Source of the DNA: Zizania palustris
Taxonomy: Eukaryota; Streptophyta; Magnoliopsida; Poales; Poaceae
Reading direction: 5' to 3'
Length of the DNA: 64,000 nt
Assembly: GCA_019279435.1 (NCBI GenBank)
Contig: JAAALK010000287.1
Span: 88,245,532-88,309,531, forward strand
Position numbers and translations under genes: made by a program. Of this stretch, positions 45,991 to 56,362 are shown piece by piece. The stretch's first letter is position 1. Each line of letters begins with the position of its first letter. Below the pieces are notes generated by a model. The model had not been told where the DNA came from. It did no database searches and worked only from the letters and a program-made list of their open reading frames with translations.

Positions 45991-47288
45991 ACTTCGAATC
46001 GAACCCCTCCAGCGGCACGGTCGGAGCCTATAAACATCGTGGCCCGAGCTGGTGTCCCCGAAGCCCCCATGCGGCTACAGGTGGCCAACATTATGCCACC
46101 ACGGAAGCGGGAAGAACCCCAAGACCATGGCAAGCGAGTAGTCCTGCCCATCTCCAGAGGGGGACCCTCGGTAACATGTCCAAGAGGCAGCGGCGTGAAT
46201 ACATCCACGAAGTAGGGCACATTGGGACCTCGAATTCCGCGGAGGGAATGCCCGAATGGTATCGTGTGCGTATTTCCTTTACTACCAGTGATGCCGCGGG
46301 GGTGAAGTTCCCCCATGCTGACCCCTTGGTCATTTCAGCAGATATAGCTGGGGTGGAAGTTCGAATGATCCTGGTGGACGGTGGGAGCTCCGCAGACATA
46401 CTTTTTGTCTAGGCCTTCGACCAAATGTGCATTCCTCGACGGCATCTACTTCCAATGGCCCGGCCACTTCAAGGTTTCGCAGGTCCGCCTCTCGATGCCC
46501 TCGGCAAAATAGGTCTCGAGGTTGCTTTCGGAGAGGGGCCTTTGGCCAGGGTGGAGGGGGTGATCTTCGACGTCGTCGACGCCCCCTATGCCTACAACGC
46601 AATCTTCGGGCGAGGGATGCTGAACCAGTTCAGGGCTATAGCTCATCACAACTATCTATGTCTCAAGATGCCCACGCAAGCTATAGCCCGAAGAATGGAA
46701 TATGGTCACGGCCAGCCGTTGGACCCTCGGCAAGTACATAGTGTGACAGAGCACACCGAAGAGGTTCCAGAGTCTTCGAACTCTTCGAATGGCCTTTCCC
46801 TTAAGCCAAGCCCAGAAGGTGATGTCGTGACGAAGATCATTCTAAAGGATGGCAAAGAATACCCAATACAGTTCAGCAAGGGGCTATCTCCGGAGATAGC
46901 TGCCTCGTTGGAAGAAGTAGTCAAGCAAAATTTGGACATCTTTGCCTGTATTAACGAAGACATCACCGGGGTTGATCGGAGTATCATCGAGCACAGCTTG
47001 CTCGTCAACCCGAAGGCTAGGCCGATACGCCAAGGCCTCCAAAAGCTATCTGTGGAAAGACCAGGCCTTGCCAAGATCGAAGTGGAAAAATTGTTAAGGG
47101 CTGGCATCATCAGGGAGGTAGCCCATACCGAGTGGTTGGCAAACCCTGTTTTTGTCAGGAAAAAGGACTCGAGCAAGTGGCGCATGTGCATCGATTTTAC
47201 ATCATTAAATAAAGCATGCCCACGAGACCCCTACCCTATGCCCCGAATAGACCAGCTGGTAGATTCCACAGCTGCTCTGAATTGCTAA
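45991..47288 (+). pseudogene. pol: Element E protease and RT N-terminus
   Basis: After a frameshift near 46165: SKRQRREYIHEVGHIGTS, protease ILVDGGSSADILFV, CAG to TAG at 46410, then a 288-codon frame with the linker and RT start to VDSTAALNC. A frameshift near 47275 follows. Confidence 0.83.
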
Positions 47289-47838
47289 GCTTCCTCGATG
47301 CTTACTCCGGTTATCATCAAGTCTGGCTAAAGGGTGAAGATGAAGCCAAGACAAGTTTCATAACTCCACCCGGAGTATTTTGTTATGTAAGAATGCCTTT
47401 TGGCTTGCGGAATGTCAGAGCCACATTCTCACGTTTAATAGCTAAGGCTCTAGGTCACCAAATAGGCCGGAATGTCAAAGCCTATATGGATGACATTGTA
47501 ATAAAGAGTGCTAAAAAGCACCAGCATAATCTAGACTTAGCTGAAACATTTGAGAGCCTCCGAGCATGTGGAGTACGCCTCAACCCTGAAAAATGTATAT
47601 TCGTGGCGCAAGTAGGAAAACTGCTAGGGTACTTAGTTTCGAGCAGGGGAATCGAAGCTAGCCCAATGCAGATAAGTGCACTGCAAAGAATGGGTCCATC
47701 AGAAAATTTGAAGCAAGTCGTGAAGTTAACAGGAAGGCTCGCAGCTCTTAGTAGATTCTTGGCCATGTCCGCCGAACGAAGCCTTCCAATTTTGAAAGCT
47801 CTAAAGGGGTACAAAAATTTCAACTGGACGCTGAGGAG
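47276..47838 (+). pseudogene. pol: Element E RT palm
   Basis: FLDAYSGYHQVW, VRMPFGLRNVRATFSRL, YMDDIVIKS at 47483-47494, GYLVSSRGIEASP and LTGRLAALSRFL, ending NFNWT at the start of RNase H. The next bases belong to copia J. Confidence 0.83.
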
Positions 47839-50009
47839 CCATGCTAAAGAGCGTGGGCCTCATGGCTCCAGATGTGATGAGTCATTGTCAACGGTAGTCA
47901 AAGAGGACTGAAGAGAGGAGAAGACCTGCTGCGTTTGGGCCGCATGTGACTCAGGTACACGGGCAGCGAGCGACTGTCGGGCAGAGGGGCCGCGAAGTAG
48001 GGCTGGCCCAATCCGGGTACATGGGCTAGGAGCAGCAGAGGATCCACTGGGCTGTTGACCAGGATTGACTCAGGTACATGGGCGGCGAGCGATTGCCGGA
48101 CTGAGAGAGCTGCAGAATCGGGTCGTCCCAATCCGGGTACCTGGTGCAAAGTCGGTGGATGCTTTGTCAGTTTCGGCGCAAAACTGACAACCACTGATCT
48201 CGCATCGGACTGTTCAGAGGCGAAGCCGTAGTCGCTCCGAAAGCACCGCTTCTGGATAAGTCATCTATAAATAGGAGTTTACTATTTTGTCCTTAGGCCC
48301 ACAGTCAGTAAGTCGTGTCTATAAAAATATCTTGAGGGCAGTTTGGTCTTTTCCTTTTATTTCAGTGTCTGTAAATAACCCTAAGGGTCTGGTGGAATAT
48401 TCCTAGTCTATTAGGCTGCCTATAAATAGGGCCCTAATCCCTAGGGTTAGGGTTAACTCACTTTAATCTAAACATCTGAGTTCACTTTCCCCACGTTTTT
48501 GCTCCTGTTTTGTCTCCTGTTCTTGTGAGCGCCATCATCGTTCCCTGTGCACGCCGTCACTGTTTGTTGCAATCAATCCAAGCATGCATTCTGTCTCTCA
48601 GGTTTTGATCGCCTCAGCTTGCGTGTTCCTGTTAGATTCTGCTTTCTGAGTTCGCTGTAGAAATTCATTTTTTTCTTTATCGAGATCTCTATTGCTTGCG
48701 ATATCTTTCCATCGAGTTTATTTATTTGGTTGCTTCTGATATTTTGATAGCCATCTTTGATTGACTACATAGGCTAGCTGCAGTCTAGGCTTATTTTTTA
48801 TTCTCTGCTTGCTTGCAGCGGGTATGCAAAAATTTTAGCCATGGTTTTTTAAGTTATTTCTTGACTGGCAGCAGGCTAGTTGCAGCATACTCGATGGTCA
48901 GCCTAGGGGCACTAGCTTCAGATAGCTTGTTTCTGATCATAGCCCCTGCTGCACTTGAGTATCCTGAAGTAGTATTGTTTTTGGCAGAAGTTTCTCTCTT
49001 ACCAATGCTTTTGCGTGGGCCCCACAGAGCAGCTTGTCGGGCTTTGTTTTTCGAATCTGGGCTCAGGGATTTGAAGTCTGTTTGCTAGTTTTTGTTCTGT
49101 CTCTGAGAGCTTCGATCTAGCAAGAAAAGCCTTGCAGTGAACCTAGCTTGAAAGCATGCGAAGTTTGATTTGGCTGGTTTCGGTCTGGGCTTTGCGAGGT
49201 AGGTGCGAAGCACGCTTCGAAGTGTGCTCTGACGAAGACCTCGACCAATTTCTCAGTGGTCCGAAGGCTACTCATACCTCGAACCGTTGACTGTTTTCCG
49301 TGGGGTTTCTGCTGATCTTTTGCCGTGTACACGAAGCTACGAATTAATTTTTGTAGGCTTCGGATTTAAAAGCACTTCTCTGATTTCCGCACGTTTGCTT
49401 CGATCCGTAGTGCGAAGGTGGACAGCAAAGGTTGCTTGACTGTGTGCGAAGTTTTTGTTTGTCTTTTGTCTGTCGGCAGTCTGTTGCGTGGGCCCGTTAG
49501 CACATTACTTCGAAGACAGATAATCAGGCTTCGGCTGTTCGAAGTATACTTCGTCATGTTCGAAGTCTAAGTGCAGGCTTCGATATCTTCACTACTCCGA
49601 ACTTTACTGCACCGACTTCGACACTGTACTCCGAAGTCAACTTCGACATTGCACAGGCTTCGCATCACACAGGCTTCGTCGGGTTTCAAACAGGAGACAA
49701 CTTTGAACAGTAACCTCTCAACTCTTCTTACATGCACTCAGATCAATTGCTGTGGTGATTTAATTCTGTGAAGTTTGATCTGCCATGATTTGAATGCTTT
49801 AATTAAACTGCCTATCAGCACTGTGTTGGTGTCTTTTCGATTAGGACACCGATTGTTGTTAGGCTAGATCCTTAGAGACTTTGTTCATCTGTTTACCTAT
49901 CTTTGCTAAGTCTGTTGAGGTGCGTTGGGTGTTGGGAGAAGGCCATTGATTCGAAAGAATTTTTTAGGCGCCCATTCACCCCCCTCTAGTCGCTACTTTC
50001 GGTCCTACA
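47839..50009 (+). repeat. Element J 5' LTR (about 2.2 kb)
   Basis: It ends GGTCCTACA two bases before the primer site. The left edge is set by the end of element E's coding match and is approximate. TATAAATAGG at 48421 (and an earlier one near 48265) could start transcription. 47935-48185 contains two imperfect 110-bp copies of a CCGGGTAC(C/A)TGG unit, related to 1836-2085. No gene is seen in the 2.2 kb. Confidence 0.65.
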
Positions 50010-50011
50010 AG

Positions 50012-50023
50012 TTGTATCAGAGC
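50012..50023 (+). promoter_or_regulatory. Element J primer binding site
   Basis: TTGTATCAGAGC, the methionine-tRNA site with the second base changed. Confidence 0.78.
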
Positions 50024-50074
50024 CTGGTTAGGGTTTTTCCATACCTTAAGTGGTTCTAAACCCCAGTAGTGATC

Positions 50075-51073
50075 ATGACGTCTCTTGGAAAGGTCCCGTC
50101 CTTGGAAGCTTATTGCTATAATTATTGGAAGACTCACATGCGAGCCTATCTCATGAGCCAAAGCTCGGACATCTGGGACATTTGTATTCACGCTACTTTC
50201 ACAGTGTGGCCTGTTGCTGAGCGCACTACTCCAGATATTGTTGCCCAGCATCAGAACAACAACAAAGCGGTGAATATTTTGTTTTCTGGTTTAGGTCCCA
50301 CTGAATTTGAGCGTGTGAGCCATCTCTCCACTGCGAGAGAGATCTGGGCTACCCTCCAGGCACACCATGAGGGGACAGCCCAGGTCAAGGCTCGGCTCTA
50401 TCAAATCTACCGACGTGAATATGAGAACTTCACACAGAAGCGTAGTGAATCTGTTAAAGCGTTGTTTGGTCGTTTTCAATCGATCATAAACAAGCTTCGT
50501 GCCAACAAGGCTGAGGGTGTTCAGTTAGTCTCAGATCATGAGCAGGCGCTCAAGGTTCTTCATACCTTGGACCCTAAGATCTAGGAGATCAAGGTATCCT
50601 CTATCATTGAGAGCACATCGTATGATACATTGACCATTTCTGAGTTGTTTAGCAAGCTAAAGGCCACTGAGGTTGATACCCAGTTGAGATCAAATCTCAC
50701 TGGCTCTGGATCAAAGTCCCTGGCCCTTGCTACTCCATCTACTGACCCCTCCTCTGTGAGCTGTGCTGGGTTCTCTTTGATGTCTATCACTGATGACCAG
50801 CTTGAGTCGTTTGGAGATGATGACTTGTGTCTTTTCAACAACCGGGTGCGTCGTGTTTATGACAAGAGAATGTTCAAAAGACACGGCACGAAATCCAGGT
50901 GCTTTGAGTGTGGTGACCGAGGACACTTCATCGCCGACTGCCCCAAGCGCAATGGAAACAAGAAGGGCACCGGTGGTGGCTTCCATGACTCCGGCAAGCA
51001 CGACAGCTCCTCCTTCAACAAGGGCAAGCCAAAGACCAGATTCTTTAGAAAGGCCCTGAAGGACTACCGGTGA
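50075..51073 (+). pseudogene. gag: Element J gag
   Basis: ATG at 50075 (MTSLGKVPSLEAY). Copia gag (NNKAVNILFSGLGPTEFERV, FGRFQSIINKLRANK), TGG to TAG at 50582, then the rest and a CCHC knuckle CFECGDRGHFIADC near 50909-50950. A frameshift at about 51068 leads into the coiled-coil part. Confidence 0.83.
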
Positions 51074-52158
51074 GAGAACAGGAGCGCGACAAGGCCTTCT
51101 TCGCCGAGATAGAGAAGAGATACTCCAAGCGGTCCACGTCTTCTTCCTCTTCATCGAGCTCAAGCGACGAGGAGATTGTCATCAGGAAGGGGAAGGACAA
51201 GAACGATCTGGTGGGCCTATGCTTCATGGCTTTCGGGGACAGACCAAAGAGCCACTCACATGAACGCCAAAGATCCCGCAAGAGCTTCTGCTCAATGGCT
51301 CTTGGGGATAAGGAAGAGAAGGGCTCCTCCGATGACTCCGACGACGACGAAAATGAGAAGGTATCATCTTATGAACGCGAAATCGTTGATTTACTTGAAA
51401 GCAATCGTCAGGAGTTAAAATATCGGGAAAAACTGCTTAGGGGAGCTAAGAAGATGATAGATGAATTAGAGATTGAGCTTGCCATGGCCAACGGCAGAAT
51501 TGAGAGTCTATCTTCTTCCCCTTGCATTGGTGATAGCAGTGAGTGCCCAAAGTGTGAGGTGCTTCTGTGTGACCTGTCGACTCTAAAATCCAGGTACACA
51601 GAAAGGCTTGATGAGAGGGACGCTTTGGCCATTGAGCTTGAAAGCGCTCAGCTGGAGTTGAAAGATGCTCAAGCCAGTGTCATCGTGCCCTTTGCTGATT
51701 GCCCATCTCATCTAGCTAGTTTGGCTGAGCTGAAGGCCAATGGTGATGAGCATTTGGGTGATTTGGAGAGAATGAGAGCTGAGCTGGCACAGACTAGGCT
51801 AGAGCTTGAGACACTATCAGTTTCTCCCACTGTCTGTGAGAACTGTTTGTCTCTTAGACTGGAGTTCATTAAGCTGAAAGCCGAGAAGTCTGTCCAAGTA
51901 GATAGAGAGTGTGAGACCTTCTTGTCTCAGGTGGAGGTGCTAGCTTCCTTGAGAGAGGAGCTAGTTGATGCCCAGAATGAAAACTTTTACCACCGTTCTA
52001 TCCTGAGTTGGATCAGTGCCAGAGAGCCACAGCTCGGCATGATGATCCAGCAGTTTAAGAGGCAGGATGGGTTTGGGGTAGGCTACACCTACACCAAGGC
52101 TGACTTTGAGAGTGCTATTAGCTGGGCAGTGGAGTGGAGTAAAATGACTCCTGAGTAG
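51070..52158 (+). pseudogene. Element J coiled-coil region between gag and protease
   Basis: 362 codons open. A Ser tract (SSSSSSSSSDEE), an acidic run (DDSDDDENEK), then long heptad-like helices (LESNRQELKYREKLL, DERDALAIELESAQLELKDA, RMRAELAQTRLELETL), with Cys pairs (CPKCEVLLC, CENCLSL). It lies in the polyprotein after the first zinc knuckle. Long coiled coils after gag occur in some grass copia families such as Opie/Ji-like ones; the role is unknown. Confidence 0.7.
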
Positions 52159-53040
52159 AGATACCCCAAGACTCACTCCACTGAGTCTTTCTAGGCTAGT
52201 CAGCCCAAGGATGGAGTGTTCCAAGAACAGCCCAAAGCTCCACCCAAGAAGCCCATCTGGGTTCCAAAGGCCAAACACCTCCACACTTCTCTTGACTCTC
52301 TTCCTGGGCCCTCTCACACCAAGAAGACTACACCAAACACCACTAAGCCCAAAAACCCCAAGCCTCAACCACATCCCAAGAAGCCTACCTATCATTATGA
52401 GTATTGTTAGAGAGATGAGCATCTTGTGGAGTTCTGCTTCAGGAGGAAGCGGGTTGAGAGAGCAGAGAGAGCTCGTGGTGGTCAGGAGCAGTTCTACCAG
52501 CAGGGTGGTAGGCTGAGAGTTCCTTGACGCGGGGAGAGGCTAGAGGCCAGGCCGCATCGTGTAGGTGGTGGTAGAGGAGACAACTTTCATGCCCATGCTC
52601 TAGATGGTGGTGTTCGTTCCGGCAGAGCTCCAGGCTGTTTTGGTCACGGTCCTGGACCTCGTGGCCGAGGTTTTAGGCAGAACCGGGGACCACGCTTTGA
52701 GCCGCATTTTGGTCTGAACTCTCATGATGATTTCTGCTTTCCGTCTTTTGAGCAGATGGCTCGACATTGGTTTAGCTCTTTTGCTAAACCTGGTGCCGGA
52801 CCATTTGCTCCCCCTTACAACCACTGATTGTGCAGGATGGGGGACTAGAGGACGTTTGGATCATGGACTCAGGATGCTCTCGCCACATGATGGGACATCG
52901 CAGATGGTTCTCCAGTCTCACTCCCCTGAGCTCCAAAGAGTACATCACTTTCGGGAACAGTGGTCAAGGGAAGGTACATGGCATTGGCTCAATTTGCATC
53001 TCTGACCATTTCTGTTTGAAGAACGTTGCTTTGGTTTGAT
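52159..53040 (+). pseudogene. pol: Element J second knuckle and protease
   Basis: A second zinc-knuckle-like motif HYEYC*RDEHLVEFC is broken by a Cys to Tyr change and a TAG at 52408. A Gly/Arg-rich stretch follows, then the protease VWIMDSGCSRHMMG (active Asp near 52866-52868) with FGNSGQGKVHGIG, ending at TGA 53037. Confidence 0.75.
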
Positions 53041-53887
53041 TCTAGAGGGTCTTTGATTTGCCGGATCTTACCTTTTGGTAAGGTTTTTCGAATTGACTTC
53101 TCTAGTTCTTTTGGCCCTTCTCGCTGTTTGATTGCTGGATCCTCCTTTGAGCTCTAGAAGTGGCATAGGAGGTTAGGTCATTTGAGCTTTGATCTGCTAG
53201 TTAGGTTGAGCTCTATGGACCTCATCTGAGGATTGCCCAAGCTTAAGATGGAGAAGGATCTAGTTTGCCATCCCTGTCGTCACGGGAAAATGGTTGCCGC
53301 TTCTCACTCACCTGTGACTCAGGTGATGACTTCATGTTCGGGCGAGCTGTTACACATGGACATTGTCGGTCCAGCTCGGGTACGCTCAGTCAGTGGGAAG
53401 TGGTATGCGCTTGTGATTGTTGATGACTTTTCTCGATTTTCGTGGGTTTTCTTTTTGGAGTCTAAGGATGAGACATTTCATTTTGTTCATGACCTGATTT
53501 TGAAACTGAAGAATGAGAACAATGGTCGGATGCGAGCAATTCGCTCCGACAACAGCTTTGAGTTCAAGAACTCTCAGTTCGTCAGCTTGTGTAGTGATCA
53601 GGATCTTGACCATCAGTTTTCTGCTCCTTACACTCCCCCACAAAACGGCATTGTGGAACGAAAGAACCACACGCTAGTCGAGATGGCCAGGACGATGCTC
53701 GATGAGCACATGACTCCTAGGCGTTTTCGGGCTGAAGCCATGAACACAGCTTGCTATCTGGCCAACCGCATTTTCCTTAGAGCTTACCTAGGTAAGACTT
53801 CATACGAGTTGCGTTTTGGCAGACAGCCCAAGGTGAGCCACTTGCGAGCATTTGGCTGCAAGTGCTTCATGCTCAAGAAGGGAGGGA
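53041..53887 (+). pseudogene. pol: Element J integrase, truncated
   Basis: Pre-integrase zinc region (WHRRLGHLSFD ... CHPCRHGKM) with a stop near 53228, then an open core: HMDIVGPARV, IRSDNSFEFKN (Gly of SDNG is Ser) and NGIVERKN, so the D, D, E residues are kept. It stops being copia at FGCKCFMLKKGG, about 53887. Confidence 0.82.
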
Positions 53888-53912
53888 GAGGCGTATCTTC
53901 CAAGGCCAGAGC

Positions 53913-54314
53913 CTAACCACCTCTATCACCGAGTACCGAGCGGCTCGGCCGAGAGGCACCAGGATCTGACATGGGAGCATCTGGCTCCGTTCCCGTCTCC
54001 TCCCTAAGGGACTCCTCCTCCGAAGTGGAGCTAGAAGAAGGATGTGGAGAGAGATGCTTTTGGCCCTTCGAAGTCTTCTTCAAAGGGTGCTTCGAGGGCC
54101 CCGTGGCGTCGGAGTCTGCCCCTCTCTTCTTTGAAGCCGGACACAAGGCATCCGTATCTAGGAGGCGCATAGGAGGAAGGTTGAGTGCGCTCCACATGTT
54201 GTTGAACAGCTCCCAGGATCCCACGAGTTCCATCCTCTGTTTACTTTCAGCTAGAGTGGAAGCTCCAAGCATCTTGTCGTTTATTCGGGCCACCAACTCT
54301 GGGGTCTTGACCAC
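53913..54314 (-). pseudogene. Antisense gene of element K, exon 2-like part
   Basis: Aligns with exon 2 of the A and D gene: KMLGASTLAESKQRMELVGSW against KILGAPTPTEKEWRIKLVGSW, then KKRGAD and a basic KKTSKGQK stretch followed by acidic Ser-rich sequence. The left boundary is the deletion junction. It is separated from the upstream part by a 100-bp stretch that may be an intron; the splice sites were not resolved. Confidence 0.65.
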
Positions 54315-54407
54315 GCGTGACCCTACAAGTTGGGGTGAGTACTCAAAACCTCCGCTAACCCCTGAAATTGCTAGTGACTTGTTGCAGGGAGGGTAAAGTA
54401 GCCAAAC

Positions 54408-55136
54408 CTAGTGAACTAGAGAATGCCTCTTTGGTGGCCCGTCCTGCAGACTTCGAAAAGAGACCGGCCAAACCTTCTTTAGGGGATGGATCTTGAGAGC
54501 AATGAACTCCTCTGCCAAATCCCGCATTCTCATCTGGCGGGCGATGATCTGGAGAAGTCGAATGTGGGCAGAGATTGAGCCAGCGTCGACCTCGATGTTC
54601 GCCTCCTTCCAGAACCAGATATGGTGCGGAGGCCCTGCCAATCTGGAATCCAGCCCCACTCTGACATAGAACCAACGGCGTATCCACTGAAAATACCACC
54701 GTTCTTTAATGGCCTTCGTAGGGAAAAATTCGGCGTACTTCTTCTGGAGTTGAAAGTTGATGCTCTCGTACGCCAGCACCAGGTCCCCTTTCTTCTTCGG
54801 CTGACAGCACGCTTCGTTCATCTTTGCGAAGACCTCTACCCGTCCTTCACAACCCTCTGCCCGCATGGCTGACTCGAAGATAGCAAGGAGAGCCACTGCG
54901 TTCGGAGATAGTTGGGGCAACTCGAGGTGAAACGCGTCAAGGACACCCGCTAGTAGCCCCAATGCGGGGAACCCGAGCCCCGCATCGAAGAACGCCTCAA
55001 AAGCGACAACCTCTCCTTCGCGCGGCTCCGGGACGATCTCCAGGTCCGGCTTCCTGGCCTCCACGCCAGGGCCAAGGCGGTACCAGACCGCCAGCACGAT
55101 TGACTCAGTTGTGCAGGCCGACTGATCCAACACCAA
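54408..55136 (-). pseudogene. Antisense gene of element K, exon 1-like part
   Basis: Homologous to exon 1 of the A and D gene: PREGEVVAFEAFFDAGLGFP against PRPGEVVVFEAFFEAGLGLP, ELPQLSPNAVALLAIFE, AEGCEGRVEVFA, FPTKAIKERWYFQWIRRWF. About half of residues agree in these blocks by eye. The true start lies upstream and appears frame-broken. The homology shows that the antisense gene is older than the split of these Tat families. Confidence 0.75.
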
Positions 55137-55406
55137 GGTCTGCTCCCGAAATCTCTCTGACGCCGGTCAGAGCTCTCACGGATCACAGGTCTCAGCTAGA
55201 TTCGGGGCCATCACTGCAGCCGCTTAGTGCTGTAGGAACTGGGGGTCAACCACAGACGGAAGCATTCTCTCTCCTAACATCTCTAGAGGCGACGACTGAG
55301 AAGAGATGGGGCTGAGAGCGATGAGTGCAAGGACAGAAGCTGAGTGCAGGGCATGGACGAGGCTTGCACGACGGTGGAGAATGATGGGCCAGGGCCAAAG
55401 GAGAGG

Positions 55407-55413
55407 ATTTATA
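55407..55413 (-). promoter_or_regulatory. TATA box of the element K antisense gene (candidate)
   Basis: TATAAAT on the minus strand, between the polypurine tract and the antisense coding part, the same relative place as in A and D. About 270 bp separate it from the start of the recognisable coding match. Confidence 0.5.
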
Positions 55414-55704
55414 CGCGCGAGCTAGCGCCGGGTTCATTAAATGACCCGTCGGTCATGTCCTCCCAAGCGTTGGCATGCAACACAAGAAAATCACATTAAA
55501 ACCGCTTTCGGGCTCAGGGCCCTGGGCAGGTTTCATGACATCAGGTAGGCGGCCTTTTTGGTGTGACGGTCGGGGTCCTTTCAGAGTTCCGCGTCTGCGC
55601 GACAGGAGTCCCTCGGTGAGTTCGGCTTTCGGTAAGACGTTCCATCGAGATTATTTTTGGTGCTCCCTCCCATTTCTTGGTGTGGGACCGTCGAATGGGA
55701 GAAA

Positions 55705-55716
55705 GCGAGGGGCTAC
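55705..55716 (+). promoter_or_regulatory. Element K polypurine tract
   Basis: GCGAGGGGCTAC directly before the TGTTGGGGG start of the LTR. Confidence 0.78.
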
Positions 55717-56362
55717 TGTTGGGGGAGATAATCCCAATGGTGCCTATGGAGCACGAAGGACGTGGAGCAGAGTTCGAAGGAGGGGCTCCGCAAGGCAGCG
55801 CCCAGCGGAGTCGCTAGCTCTGGAGCGGAACTGTTCGGAGGCCGAGCTGAACCAGACTCCCTTCGGAGCGGAGCCCCCGGTCAAGTACGAGGCAGGATGA
55901 GGTGTCTGCCCCAGGCTTAGGACCCAGGGCCTGGATATCTTCGGCATGGGGCGCGAATCCGGAGAGGTCTCCGAGCCCGAGGGTGCAATCGGAGGCCGGA
56001 GGCGCGCCTCCAAAAGGCACTACCGCCCTACTGCTAAGACGAGCAACTAGGACCAGTCTAGTCAAACTAGGCTGGTGGCAAGATCGCGATCGTGTGTGTA
56101 GTTGCTGATACTGCAACCATGTCCATTACGACTAACAGAGTAGTTTGGGTTGTACCATTGTTTGCAAGGGGAGGTCATTGTATGTCGTACGTTTGTTAGA
56201 GGGGTTTGGAAGTATCAGGCCACTATAGGGCTCCACTATAAATACCCTCCCCCTCTTCGCATTGCACAGAACATAAACACACAATTCAAGAATACGGCTT
56301 TGAGCCAAGTCTTCCACTCAAAACATCTTAGAAACTTGTCGGCCTAGTCATGTACGCCAACA
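55717..56362 (+). repeat. Element K 3' LTR (646 bp)
   Basis: TGTTGGGGGAGATAATCCC... to ...TGTACGCCAACA. TATAAATACC at 56237 would be the U3 TATA box. GC-rich in its first half. The partner 5' LTR is missing. Confidence 0.8.

Larger units (their letters stand above)
44855..47838 (+). mobile_element. Element E: diverged Tat copy on the plus strand, 5' part
   Basis: 5' LTR, a degenerate primer site, shortened gag, protease and RT, all on the plus strand. Proteins are clearly of the A-D family (for example PLQGFAGPPLDALG, DFTSLNKACPRDPYPMPRID) but more diverged. It ends in the first RNase H where copia J begins; the rest of E is not in the window. Confidence 0.88.
47839..53887 (+). mobile_element. 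Element J: copia retrotransposon, 3' part deleted
   Basis: Long 5' LTR, primer site, gag, an unusually long coiled-coil region, protease and integrase, all plus strand. The order integrase before RT defines Ty1/copia. RT, RNase H and the 3' LTR are absent: at 53887/53888 the integrase runs straight into a Tat element in opposite coding sense. Confidence 0.85.
53888..56362 (+). mobile_element. Element K: 3' end of a second Tat family
   Basis: Contains a minus-strand antisense gene, the polypurine tract GCGAGGGGCTAC and a 646-bp LTR. This is the 3' layout of A and D in mirror orientation. LTR length and sequence differ from A-E, so it is a different family and cannot be the missing 3' end of E. 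Gag and pol of K are absent. Its LTR abuts the RT of copia L at 56363. Confidence 0.82.

Noticed and set aside
44855..56362. E and K as the 5' and 3' halves of one Tat element
   Set aside because: Their LTRs differ in length (446 and 646 bp) and do not match after the first nine bases, so they are separate families.
53888..56362. A host protein-coding gene on the minus strand of 54408-55136
   Set aside because: It matches the antisense gene of the Tat elements and is followed by a Tat polypurine tract and LTR.
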